64,000 nucleotides of DNA from Longimicrobiales bacterium (GTDB lineage Bacteria > Gemmatimonadota > Gemmatimonadetes > Longimicrobiales > Gaopeijiaceae): contig OX639991.1 of NCBI GenBank assembly GCA_951828585.1, forward strand, positions 62,001-126,000, written 5' to 3'. This document shows positions 8,434 through 16,221 of the stretch, in pieces. Under the pieces are notes generated by a model. It searched no databases. It had not been told where the DNA came from and saw only the letters and a list, made by a program, of their open reading frames with translations. A program made the position numbers and the translations under genes. How positions within the stretch are numbered: position 1 is the first letter of the stretch; each line of letters begins with the position of its first letter.

Positions 8434-8883
8434 CTACCGTGACCCGGACTCCGCGGCCCCGGCGCCATCGCCGCTCGCCGGACCCATGTCCAGCAACTCC
8501 CGTCCGAAGTGATCGGGGATCAAGTCCTTCAGCTTCCAATGCATCCTCTCTCCGTTTGCTACGCCGTAGACCACCATGTCGGTTCCGAACTCGGCGAGGA
8601 CCTGGCGGCAGCGTCCGCACGGCGCGACGGCCCGCTGTCCCCCGGTGACGACGACCAGTCTGCGGAAGCGCCTTCGGCCCCGCGAGACCGCCGCCGCCAC
8701 CGCATTCTGTTCGGCGCAGATGGTTAGACCGTAGGAGGCGTTCTCAACGTTGCATCCGGTGAAGATCTCTCCGGTGTCCGCTTCGAGGGCGGCCCCGACA
8801 CTGAAGCGCGAATACGGCGCGTACGAGTACACGAGCATCTCGCGGGCCAGCGCGACCAGCCGATCGAGCGGCAAGGGATCCAT
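8434..8883 (-). CDS. cdd: Cytidine deaminase
   Basis: A 149-residue zinc enzyme that deaminates cytidine and deoxycytidine in pyrimidine salvage. The zinc site is complete: C56 with catalytic E58 in TICAEQNA, and C89/C92 in APCGRCRQ. The substrate region FSVGAALE and the GCNVENASYG loop are typical of the small homotetrameric form. The ATG overlaps the alr stop as TGATG, so expression is coupled to alanine racemase. A much longer open frame continues upstream in this frame, but it only runs antisense to mazG and through low-complexity DNA and has no deaminase homology. Confidence 0.95.
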   Translation of the reverse strand: MDPLPLDRLVALAREMLVYSYAPYSRFSVGAALEADTGEIFTGCNVENASYGLTICAEQNAVAAAVSRGRRRFRRLVVVTGGQRAVAPCGRCRQVLAEFGTDMVVYGVANGERMHWKLKDLIPDHFGRELLDMGPASGDGAGAAESGSR

Positions 8884-10133
8884 CAGCTCTCCATCCGTAT
8901 TCTGGGCAACCTTCGCGAGAGTCCGGTGAGGACCTCGTGCCCGATTGTGTCCGCCAGCTCCGCCACCTCCTCCAACGTCAGTTCGGTTTTTCCATCTCGC
9001 CCGAGAAAGGTAACGACATCGCCGGACGATGTGCTTCCGGAGACTCTTACCACCGTCGTGTCCATGGAGATCCGTCCCACAACCGGGACCCTGTGCCCGC
9101 CCGCGAGCCCCCATCCCCGGTTGCCCAGCGTTCGCGGCAGCCCGTCGCCGTACCCTATGCCCACGGCGGCCCACCTTTCCGGCCCCTTCGACCGGTAGGT
9201 GGCGCCGTACCCCACGGTGGCGCCGCCGGGCACGTCGCGCACCAAGACGACCCGGGCCCTGATGGCGACGGCCGTCTCCGGCGGCTCCGTGCCGTGCCCC
9301 GCGGATCCGCCGTAGAGGCAGATCCCCGGGCGGACCGCGTTGGCGGTTTGTGACGGGAGGCGGAGGGTGCCCGCGCTGTTGGCGCAGTGGAGGAGGGTGC
9401 CGGGGCCGATGCCGTCGGCGGTGCGGACGAAGTCGTCGAAGCGCTGGATCTGGCGGCGGGCGCTGGCGAGGTCGGGTGCGTCGGCGGAGTGGAGGTGGGT
9501 GAAGATGCCGAAGAGGTGGAGGTTGCGGGAGGCGGCGCGGCGGACGTGGGGCCACCAGGGGCGGGGGGTGGGGGTGGGGAAGCCGGGGGGGGTGGGGGTG
9601 GGCGAGGGGGGGTGGGGGGAGTTGGGTGGGGTGGCCGCCGGGTCGGGGGTGGGGGCGGTGTCGGGGGCGGTGGGACTGGCGAGGGAGAAGCCCGCCCGGC
9701 CCATTCCGGTGTCGATCTCGATCTGGAAGGGGAGTGGGGGGGCGGGGGGCGGGGTGTCGGCGGCGAGGCGCGTGAGGGCGGTGAGGGCCGGCAGGTCGGA
9801 GATGGTGGGGATGAGGTGGGCGGCGATGGCGCGGGGGAGGTCCGATGGGGGGACCGGGCAGCATACCATGACGGGTTCGCGCACGCCGAGAGCGCGTAGT
9901 TCGAGGCCCTCGTCGACGGTGGCTACGCCGTAGCCGAACGGGCGTTCCCGAGCGAGCGCCGCGACGACGTTCTTGACCCCGAGGCCGTACCCGTCGCACT
10001 TCACCATCGCGATGATCTTCACGTTTGGCCCGACGTGGTCCCGCACGCGCGCCAGGTTGCGGCCGATGGCGCCGGTGTCCACCTCGACCCAGGCACGGTG
10101 GCGGGGGTGGGGGTGGGGGGGCGTGGGCGGCAT
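8883..10133 (-). CDS. alr: Alanine racemase with a proline-rich insert
   Basis: A PLP enzyme that makes D-alanine for peptidoglycan. The PLP lysine is K45 in AMVKCDGYGLG, and the C-terminal barrel carries the catalytic tyrosine region VGYGATYRSKG and the VGRISMDTTVV motif. At 416 residues it is longer than the usual 360-390, because a Pro/Thr/Ser-rich stretch of about 40 residues (around 155-195, PTPDPAATPPNSPHPPSPTP) lies between FQIEIDTGMGRAGFS and HLFGIFTHLHSADA. This part is encoded by G-rich low-complexity DNA (9540-9770). The insert splits the PLP barrel in a surface region and probably leaves activity intact. The N-terminus is also Pro/His-rich. Confidence 0.93.
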   Translation of the reverse strand: MPPTPPHPHPRHRAWVEVDTGAIGRNLARVRDHVGPNVKIIAMVKCDGYGLGVKNVVAALARERPFGYGVATVDEGLELRALGVREPVMVCCPVPPSDLPRAIAAHLIPTISDLPALTALTRLAADTPPPAPPLPFQIEIDTGMGRAGFSLASPTAPDTAPTPDPAATPPNSPHPPSPTPTPPGFPTPTPRPWWPHVRRAASRNLHLFGIFTHLHSADAPDLASARRQIQRFDDFVRTADGIGPGTLLHCANSAGTLRLPSQTANAVRPGICLYGGSAGHGTEPPETAVAIRARVVLVRDVPGGATVGYGATYRSKGPERWAAVGIGYGDGLPRTLGNRGWGLAGGHRVPVVGRISMDTTVVRVSGSTSSGDVVTFLGRDGKTELTLEEVAELADTIGHEVLTGLSRRLPRIRMES

Positions 10134-10184
10134 GGGAGGGTTGCGGTGCGGGTGGGGGGGACGGTGATCTGGGTTGGGCCGGAG

Positions 10185-10285
10185 GCGTTGGCTCGGGTGG
10201 CGTCGGGGCGTTGGCTCGGGTGGTGTTGGGGCGTTGGCTCGGGTGGCGTTGGGGCGGGGACTCGGATGGCGTCGGGGCGTTGACC
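10185..10285. repeat. 23-bp tandem repeat between alr and mazG
   Basis: Four units with an exact 23-bp period begin at 10185, 10208, 10231 and 10254, followed by a partial fifth (GCGTTGACC at 10277). Units start GCGTTGGCTCGGGTGG and differ by a few substitutions, the fourth most. The period is not a multiple of three, no gene covers it, and there are no spacers, so this is a minisatellite and not a CRISPR array. It lies in the divergent region between alr and the mazG-like gene and so within their 5' regions. Confidence 0.85.
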
Positions 10286-10366
10286 TGGCGCCGGCCGGGG
10301 CCGAGGATGCGGTTGGGGTGGGCGGGGTGACGGAGCGCGATAAACGTTACAGCCAAAGGACTGTCG

Positions 10367-10843
10367 GTGCACGAGACCGAGACCGAGCGGGACCGGGACG
10401 CCCTGGCGAGGGCCTTCGACGTGCAGCACCGGGCCAGCCTGGTGGGATTCGACTGGAGCGAACCGGGTGGCGCGCTGGAAAAGGTGAGGGAGGAGGCGGA
10501 GGAGGTGGCCGCGCTGATTGGGGGGAGGGGTGGCGGAGGAGGTGGGGAACCTGGTGGAGACCCGGGGGCGCGAATGGGGACGGGGTCGGGGGGCGGGCGG
10601 GAATCGCGTGTGGCGGAGGAGGTGGGGGATCTGCTCTTCGCCGTGGTGAATCTGGCGCGGCTCGCAGGTGTGGACCCCGCGGCCGCGTTGTCGCGGGCGA
10701 CAGCCAAGTTCGAGGGGCGGTTCCAGGAGGTGCGGCGGCTGGCGGAGGAGCGGGGGCTGCCGATGCCGGGGACGCCGCTGGGGCCGCTGGACCGATTGTG
10801 GGACGAAGTGAAGGGGCAGGGGAAAGGCCGCCAGGACCTCTGA
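10367..10843 (+). CDS. MazG-type nucleotide pyrophosphohydrolase (single domain)
   Basis: A 158-residue protein of the all-alpha NTP pyrophosphohydrolase family that hydrolyses (d)NTPs to monophosphate and pyrophosphate. Visible motifs are VGFDWSEPGGALEKVREEAEEVAAL (metal-binding EExxE helix) and RVAEEVGDLLFAVVNLARLAGVDP (second E..ExxD helix), then ALSRATAKFEGRF. Only the C-terminal-type MazG domain is present; classical MazG has two and about 260 residues. A Gly-rich linker of about 30 residues separates the two helices. The start is GTG at 10367, with AAAGGA 6 nt upstream. It diverges from alr and ends just before a region of transposase debris. Confidence 0.85.
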   Translation: MHETETERDRDALARAFDVQHRASLVGFDWSEPGGALEKVREEAEEVAALIGGRGGGGGGEPGGDPGARMGTGSGGGRESRVAEEVGDLLFAVVNLARLAGVDPAAALSRATAKFEGRFQEVRRLAEERGLPMPGTPLGPLDRLWDEVKGQGKGRQDL

Positions 10844-10909
10844 ACTAGCCAGGATTGCTGGCCAGATTGGCCCCGAGGGACTGATCCTGGCCAGAAAATC
10901 AGGCCAAAT

Positions 10910-11047
10910 TCAGGCGGGAATGAGGTCCTTGTCGCTGCCTGGCCGCGCGCCGGGCCGACGCGTGACCTTGACGTGCTTGTGGGTGCTGTCGTTGTCGACG
11001 ACGAGCTGGAGATCCAAACCGGAGAGCGTTACCCGAACAAATACCGA
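10910..11047 (-). pseudogene. Remnant of an IS630-type DDE transposase
   Basis: The minus strand reads VRVTLSGLDLQLVVDNDSTH followed by KHVKVTRRPG up to a TGA at 10910-10912. The LVVDNxxTHKHxxV pattern matches the segment around the second catalytic aspartate of IS630/Tc1-type DDE transposases (typically LVxDNxxTHKxxxV). Nothing upstream or downstream continues the domain, so only about 45 codons survive. The neighbouring DNA (10850-10905) has several TGGCCAG repeats and an 8-bp inverted repeat GCCAGGAT/ATCCTGGC that may be scars of the same element. The assignment rests on one short motif. Confidence 0.5.
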
Positions 11048-11111
11048 ACTATGGTGTATAAGGAGGTGAGACCGTAACCAACCACACCAAAGACTCCGGA
11101 ACGAGACCCCA

Positions 11112-12593
11112 ATGTCCTCCGACAATACCGCCATCGCCCCACTCCACCCCGCCCCCTTCATCCCCGCCCCACCCCAGCCCAACCCCGGCGACGACCTTCG
11201 CCACACCGCCGACACCGGCACGAACGTCCCCGCGGACGATCCTCTCGGCGACCGGATCGCCGCGCTCTGCGCCCACATCAACGCCGCCACCTACCGGCTC
11301 CTCACCCTGCTCCGGGCTTACGACGAAGAAGGACTCTGGCAAGGCTGCCGCTCCTGCGCCCACTGGCTCTCCTGGCGCACCGGCATCTCGCTCGGGCCCG
11401 CCCGCGAGAAGGTCCGCGTGGCCCACTGCCTCCCCTCCCTGCCCCTCATCTCGGCCGCCCTCGCAAAGAGCGAAATCTCCTACTCCAAGGTGCGGGCCTT
11501 GACCCGCATCGCCACCGCGGACAACGAAGCCGAACTCCTGACCTTCGCCGACCACGGCACCACCGCCCACGTCGAGCGTCTGGTCCGGGAGTGGCGCCGC
11601 CTCGACCGGGGCGACGACGACCAGGCCGAACGGGCCGACCGCCGGAGCCTCTCACTCCACCTCGCCGAAGACGGCAACTACGAGATCCGCGGCCGTCTCA
11701 GCCCGGAGGTGGGCGCGTTGCTGCTCAAGGCGCTCGAGACTACCGAAGACAAGCTCTTCCGCGAGCAGCGCGCCGCCGGAACCGAGCACGAGGCCACGTC
11801 CGCGCAGCGCCGCGCCGACGCCTTCGGCCTCTGGCTGGAAGAACGCCTCCAGCCGCGGGTCCAGCTGGTCGTGCACTCCTTCGAGGGGGCGGCCATGGAA
11901 GCGCCCTCCCTGGTCACCGAAGAGGGCTCGCGCGTTTCAGCTGAAACGTCTTCGCGGCTCTGCTGCGATGCGGAGGTCGTGCCCATTGCGCGGGGAGCCG
12001 ACGGCTCGGTGCTCGATGTCGGACGGCGGCAGCGGACCGCGGGCTGGCGGCTGCGTAAGGCGCTCGATGGCCGCGATGGAGGATGCCGCTTCCCCGGATG
12101 CGGATCGCGCCTGCGCACCCACGCGCACCACATCACCCACTGGGCCCACGGCGGAGAGACGGCCATGGACAACCTGGTGCTGCTCTGCCCCTTCCATCAC
12201 CGCACGGTGCACGAAGGTGGCTGGCGGGTCGAGATGAACGAGCGAGGAGTGCCGAACTTCTTCAATCCACTGGGCGTTCGCATGCCCGTGGCTCCCGAGC
12301 CACCGGACATCGGCGACCTGGTCCCTGAGGATGCCTCGGCGCAACCACCGGCAGGCGCCTTGGCAGCCGCTCCGGCACCCACTCCGCAGGTACCCTTGCC
12401 GGACGCTTCGGCACCCACCTCACCGGACTTCGGCCTCGCCCGCTGGCATGGCCGGGCCGGCATCGGCCCCTGGACGGGAACCACGCGATGGCAGGGCGAA
12501 CGCATCGACTGGGGGTGGGCCATGGTGTGCCTCTGGGGGGACGGGGGGGGTGGCAGCGCCGACGACCGGGCGGTGTCGGCCACCGATCAGTAG
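11112..12593 (+). CDS. DUF222 / HNH endonuclease-like protein (13E12 family)
   Basis: A 493-residue protein with an N-terminal helical DUF222 domain (about 45-300; includes CAHWLSWRTGISLGPAREKV and LSYSKVRALTRIAT-like segments) and a C-terminal HNH motif at about 323-370: CRFPGCG, HAHHITHWAHGG, NLVLLCPFHHRTVHEGGW. This is the 13E12/REP-type HNH family, common as multicopy genes in high-GC bacteria. The last 120 residues are Pro/Ala-rich and end in a Trp/Gly-rich tail. The HNH residues look intact, so nuclease activity is possible; the biological role of the family is not settled. It overlaps the convergent dehydrogenase gene by 7 nt. Confidence 0.85.
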   Translation: MSSDNTAIAPLHPAPFIPAPPQPNPGDDLRHTADTGTNVPADDPLGDRIAALCAHINAATYRLLTLLRAYDEEGLWQGCRSCAHWLSWRTGISLGPAREKVRVAHCLPSLPLISAALAKSEISYSKVRALTRIATADNEAELLTFADHGTTAHVERLVREWRRLDRGDDDQAERADRRSLSLHLAEDGNYEIRGRLSPEVGALLLKALETTEDKLFREQRAAGTEHEATSAQRRADAFGLWLEERLQPRVQLVVHSFEGAAMEAPSLVTEEGSRVSAETSSRLCCDAEVVPIARGADGSVLDVGRRQRTAGWRLRKALDGRDGGCRFPGCGSRLRTHAHHITHWAHGGETAMDNLVLLCPFHHRTVHEGGWRVEMNERGVPNFFNPLGVRMPVAPEPPDIGDLVPEDASAQPPAGALAAAPAPTPQVPLPDASAPTSPDFGLARWHGRAGIGPWTGTTRWQGERIDWGWAMVCLWGDGGGGSADDRAVSATDQ

Positions 12594-13597
12594 CCGGCCG
12601 TCTTGTCGACCAGGTTGCGCAACGCCTCGCCGCGGACGAAGCGGCCGATGTTGTCGGTGATGAGGTCGGTCTCGCGGTCCCAGAAGCGCCGGGTGGTGGC
12701 GGAGACGTGGGGGGTCAGGAGGACATTGGGGTGTGCGTAGAAGGGGTGGCCGGGGGGGAGGGGTTCCGTGTGGAAGACATCGAGGCCGGCGCCGCGGAGG
12801 GGGCCGGAGTCGAGGGCGTCGAGGAGCGCGGTTTCGTCGACCAGCCGCCCGCGCGCGACATTAATAAGAACAGAACCCGGTTTCATGGCGAAGAGGCGCT
12901 GCCGGGTCATGAGTCCCCGGGTCAGCGGCGTTTCGGGGACGGCGAGGACCAGATAGTCGGCCTGGGCGATGACCCGGTCGAGGCCCTCCGCGGCGGACAC
13001 CTCCCCCACACCACCCCCCCGCCGCACCGCCACCACCCCACACCCCAGCGCGGCCACCCTGCGCGCCACCGCCCTCCCAATCCCCCCATACCCCACAATT
13101 CCCACCATCGACCCCCCCAGCTCTGTGACCGGCGCGTCCGCCGCCCAGTACTCCGGCGCGCTCCACCGCCCCTCCCGCTGCGCCCGCACCGCCACGTCCA
13201 GGCCGCGGGCGAAGTGCAGCATCATGGCCAGCACGGTTTCCGACATCGGCGCCGCGTGGATCCCCGCCGAGTTGGTGAAGAGAACGTCCCGTTCCAGCAT
13301 CTCGGGGCCCAGCGACGACCCCACGCCAGCCGCGCCCGAGTGCACCCACTCCAGTCCCGGCGCCGAGGTCAGCACCTCCGGGGGGATCCCGTAGCCCATG
13401 TAGACGCGCGCGTCGGCGACCGCCTCGAGGAGTTCGGGCGGGGCGCGCTGGACGCCGTCGCCGGATCCGTCGGCGGGGGTCTCCATGAACTGGACGGTCC
13501 AGTCGGCGGGGACGGCCGACAGGATGGCCGCGCGGGACCGGTCGGGGAGCGCCCAGATGGGCCGCCGGTCCATGAGGTCGATGACGAGGGTGGCCAT
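12587..13597 (-). CDS. D-isomer-specific 2-hydroxyacid dehydrogenase
   Basis: A 336-residue NAD(P)-dependent reductase of the 2-hydroxyacid dehydrogenase family. The Rossmann motif is GIVGYGGIGRAVARRVAALG (about 163-182). The catalytic set is present: Arg in NVARGRLVDE, Glu in DVFHTEPLP and His in LLTPHVSATT. The substrate domain carries HSGAAGVGSSL, resembling phosphoglycerate/hydroxypyruvate-reductase-like members, but the substrate cannot be read from sequence. It lies 27 nt downstream of asnS on the same strand, so it may be cotranscribed; its tail converges on the HNH gene. Confidence 0.88.
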   Translation of the reverse strand: MATLVIDLMDRRPIWALPDRSRAAILSAVPADWTVQFMETPADGSGDGVQRAPPELLEAVADARVYMGYGIPPEVLTSAPGLEWVHSGAAGVGSSLGPEMLERDVLFTNSAGIHAAPMSETVLAMMLHFARGLDVAVRAQREGRWSAPEYWAADAPVTELGGSMVGIVGYGGIGRAVARRVAALGCGVVAVRRGGGVGEVSAAEGLDRVIAQADYLVLAVPETPLTRGLMTRQRLFAMKPGSVLINVARGRLVDETALLDALDSGPLRGAGLDVFHTEPLPPGHPFYAHPNVLLTPHVSATTRRFWDRETDLITDNIGRFVRGEALRNLVDKTAGY

Positions 13598-13624
13598 CGT
13601 GGGGGTGTCAGGGGGTGGGGCGAC

Positions 13625-14914
13625 TCACGGCGAGAGCCGGTTGATCAGGCGCGGGAATGGGACCAGTTCGCGGATGTGCGGCCGTCCCGTGATCCATCCC
13701 ACCGTCCGTTCGAGGCCGAGGCCGAAACCGGAGTGCGGGAAGGTCCCGTAGCGGCGCAGGTCGAGGTACCAGTTGTACGCCTCCTCGGGCAGATCCTCCT
13801 CGCGGATCCGGGCCAGCAGGCGGTCCAGGTCGTCTTCGCGCTGGCTGCCGCCGATGATCTCGCCGGCGCCTTCGGGCGCCAGCAGGTCGTTGCAGAGCAC
13901 GGTGCGCGGGTCGTCGGGGTTCTCCTTCATGTAGAAGGCCTTCGCGCCCTTCGGGTAGTTGTATACGAAGACGGGCCGGTCGAACCAGCTCGAGATCGTG
14001 GTCTCCTCGACGGCGCCCAGGTCGCGTCCCCATTCAAAGGCGCGGCCCTCGTCGTTGAGCCGCTCGACCGCCTCGCTGTAGCTGATGCGGGGGAAGGGAG
14101 GCTTCACCGTTTCGAGGCGGACCGGGTCGCGCTCGAGGAGTTCCAGTTCGGGTCCGCAGCGCTCCACCGCGCGCGCCACGATGGAGCAGACGAAGTCCTC
14201 CTGCAGGTCCATGTTGTCGTTCGAATCGTTGAAGGCCACCTCGGGCTCGATCATCCAGAATTCGGTGAGGTGGCGGCGCGTCTTGGACTTTTCGGCCCGG
14301 AAGGTCGGCCCGAAGCAGTAGACCTTGCGGAAGGCGGGGCAGGCGCACTCGGCGTAGAGCTGGCCGGTCTGCGCCAGGAAGGCGCGCTCGCCGAAGTAGT
14401 CGGTCTCGAAGAGCGTGCCCGCGGACTCGCCGATCGAACCCGTCAGGATGGGGGTGTCGATGCGTACGAAGTCGCGTTCGTAGAAGAAGTCGTGGATCGC
14501 CTGCTCGACCTCGGCGCGGACGCGCAGGCCCGCGCGCTGCAAGCTGGATCGCAGCCAGAGGTGACGGTGGTCGAGGAGGAATTCGACGCCGTGCTCCTTG
14601 GGCTGGATGGGGTACTCTTCGCTGGCGCCGATGAGTGCGACCGACGACACGGTCAGCTCGTGTCCGCCTGGGGCGCGGGGGTCGGGGCGTACGACGCCGG
14701 TGAGAGCGACGCAGGCCTCCTGGGTGAGCGAGGTGGCGAGCTCCCAGACGTCGGTGGGGAGCTGGGATTTGACGAGGACGCCCTGGACCGTGCCGGTGCC
14801 GTCGCGGAGCACCAGGAAGGCGACGCGCGCGTGGACGCGGACGGCGGCGATCCAGCCGGTGACGGTGACGGTTTCGTCGGCGTGGCGGGGGAGGTTTCGG
14901 ACGAGGTATGACAT
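13625..14914 (-). CDS. asnS: Asparaginyl-tRNA synthetase
   Basis: A class IIb synthetase of 429 residues charging tRNA-Asn. An N-terminal OB anticodon-binding fold (about 1-100, TVTGWIAAVRVHARVAFLVLRD) precedes the catalytic core with motif 2 FRAEKSKTRRHLTEFWMIEPE and motif 3 GFGLGLERTVGWITG, ending HIRELVPFPRLINRLSP. The KSKTRRHL form resembles Thermus-type AsnS more than the E. coli form. An AspS2-like identity was considered, but the overall motif set favours AsnS. The ATG at 14914 is preceded on the coding strand by C-rich DNA without a strong Shine-Dalgarno. Confidence 0.9.
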   Translation of the reverse strand: MSYLVRNLPRHADETVTVTGWIAAVRVHARVAFLVLRDGTGTVQGVLVKSQLPTDVWELATSLTQEACVALTGVVRPDPRAPGGHELTVSSVALIGASEEYPIQPKEHGVEFLLDHRHLWLRSSLQRAGLRVRAEVEQAIHDFFYERDFVRIDTPILTGSIGESAGTLFETDYFGERAFLAQTGQLYAECACPAFRKVYCFGPTFRAEKSKTRRHLTEFWMIEPEVAFNDSNDNMDLQEDFVCSIVARAVERCGPELELLERDPVRLETVKPPFPRISYSEAVERLNDEGRAFEWGRDLGAVEETTISSWFDRPVFVYNYPKGAKAFYMKENPDDPRTVLCNDLLAPEGAGEIIGGSQREDDLDRLLARIREEDLPEEAYNWYLDLRRYGTFPHSGFGLGLERTVGWITGRPHIRELVPFPRLINRLSP

Positions 14915-15453
14915 GGGGGGGTTGGGTGGGGTGGGGCGGGTGGTGGGTAGGGGCGGGGGGGGCTAATGATCGCGTGGTTTGGCGAGTGCGACAACCGATG
15001 GGGGGCATCGATAGTCATCTCTGGTTGTCATGTTGGAAACTGTGATTGACATGTGGGAGGGGCGAACGGGGGGGTGGGGATGACGCGCGAATGGGTCACC
15101 AGGCCATCCGACTCGATCCTGGGGCCTGCCGGGGCCTTTGGGGGGCATCCTGGTGACGATCCCGGACGTTGTGAGAGCACCGATTTCAAACTGTACATAG
15201 TCGGATCGGCCTGTGAACCGGCGACTTGGGACGGCGATGTCAGGATCGGCCGGTGAGGATCTCGTCCTCCACGAAGGCGCGCATGACGCGGTCCTTCTCT
15301 TCGCAGTTGTTCATGGATACGCATGGTTGCCGGCGCGAGCGAGTGCGTCGATATTCGGCACAAGACTGCAAGACCTGCAGGTCAGACCCGCTACAGCGGT
15401 GATCGCCGCGAGGATCCATGGTTTGGATCCAGCTACCGGTTGGAGGCGCCGGA
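14915..15453. other. Intergenic region between divergent asnS and membrane gene
   Basis: A 539-bp region with no convincing gene. From 14915 to 14975 it is extremely G-rich on the plus strand. At 15041-15052 is TGTGATTGACAT, similar to the motif at 51581 and 58625, on the side where an asnS promoter would be expected. The rest is moderately GC-rich and carries only short frames without coding character. Confidence 0.4.
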
Positions 15454-16098
15454 GTGAGGCACCTCTCGGACGTGCGGCCGGGATGGCTGGTGGCCAGCGG
15501 ACTTGGAGGAGCCGCAGGGGCCGCCTTGTTCGACCCCATCAGTACGGCCGTGAGCAGCGCTTTGGGTGTATTCCCGGCCTCTGCGATGGTCTTCATCGTG
15601 GGCGGAATGCTACTCGGGATCGGAGCCGGACAGGGGGTCGTTCTGCGGCGGATCTCGTGGACCCGATCCCTCCTGCTGGCGGAGATGTCGGGCACCGCCC
15701 TGGGAGTGGTCGCGGGCGTAGCAGCGTTGGCGGTGTTTCGAGGCGTTGCCGGTCCGGGTACAGTGGTGGCGCTGGTGGTTTCCAGTGGTTGGGCTGCTTT
15801 CGCAACCACTCAATGGCTCGTCCTGCGTGGACGGGTCACCTGGGCCCGGCAGTGGGCCCTCGCCAGTGCGACCGGACTGGCTGCCGGTCTCCTGATTGCT
15901 GGTATCTTCACATACTTTTTCGGACATCTGATCGGGGGTGTGCTCGGGACACGGTTCGGAGAGGTCGGCGTGGCTCTCTTCAGAGCCATACAGGGTGTCG
16001 CCCTGGGGATTGTGTACGGCGGCATCACCGGGTGCGTGAGCATCCAGTGGGGGTCGGACCACCCGGGAGGGTCGGATCCACCGGTGGAAGTCGGATAG
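15454..16098 (+). CDS. Polytopic membrane protein of unknown function
   Basis: About 214 residues with roughly five to six hydrophobic segments, for example LVASGLGGAAGAALF, ASAMVFIVGGMLLGIGAGQG, LGVVAGVAALAVF, VVALVVSSGWAAFATTQW, ATGLAAGLLIAGIFTYFF and a Gly-rich last segment. No catalytic motif is seen. GTG at 15454 has GGAGG 7 nt upstream and is my choice; an ATG at 15418 in the same frame has a weaker GAGG only 4 nt away and would add 12 residues. The tail (QWGSDHPGGSDPPVEVG) is soluble. Not assigned to a family. Confidence 0.65.
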   Translation: MRHLSDVRPGWLVASGLGGAAGAALFDPISTAVSSALGVFPASAMVFIVGGMLLGIGAGQGVVLRRISWTRSLLLAEMSGTALGVVAGVAALAVFRGVAGPGTVVALVVSSGWAAFATTQWLVLRGRVTWARQWALASATGLAAGLLIAGIFTYFFGHLIGGVLGTRFGEVGVALFRAIQGVALGIVYGGITGCVSIQWGSDHPGGSDPPVEVG

Positions 16099-16221
16099 CT
16101 CAGCCCTGAGGGTGCCGGACCACCGCCCACCCACCGCCGCGGCAAATCAAGGGACACCGGCATGCTCGGATGGGACGCCTGATCGCCCCGGGGCGGATTC
16201 GGGCCTCCAGGCTGCCCGTCC
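16099..16221. other. Convergent intergenic spacer with small palindromes
   Basis: Between the membrane gene and convergent recG. Directly after the TAG lies CTCAGCCCTGAG (16099-16110), and CGCCCCGGGGCG lies near 16184-16195. Neither is followed by a T-run on either strand, so they could aid bidirectional termination but do not form a classical intrinsic terminator. Confidence 0.3.

Noticed and set aside
9540-9770. G-quadruplex or regulatory G-tracts
   Set aside because: The G-runs encode the proline-rich insert of alanine racemase in an intact frame; low-complexity coding is a simpler explanation.
10185-10285. CRISPR array
   Set aside because: Units are contiguous 23-bp repeats without spacers, and no cas genes are present.
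8884-10707. Long N-terminal extension of cytidine deaminase
   Set aside because: It overlaps alr and mazG in other frames and is Arg/Pro-rich antisense-type sequence; the deaminase is complete from 8883.
12488-14911. 807-codon plus-strand open frame
   Set aside because: It runs antisense to the hydroxyacid dehydrogenase and asnS, both with full catalytic motifs; long antisense frames are expected at this GC content.
15240-15311. Short recG-like fragment (EEKDRVMRAF) on the minus strand
   Set aside because: Only about nine residues match RecG (DEKDRIMRAF) and the similarity ends at once; too short to call a gene relic.
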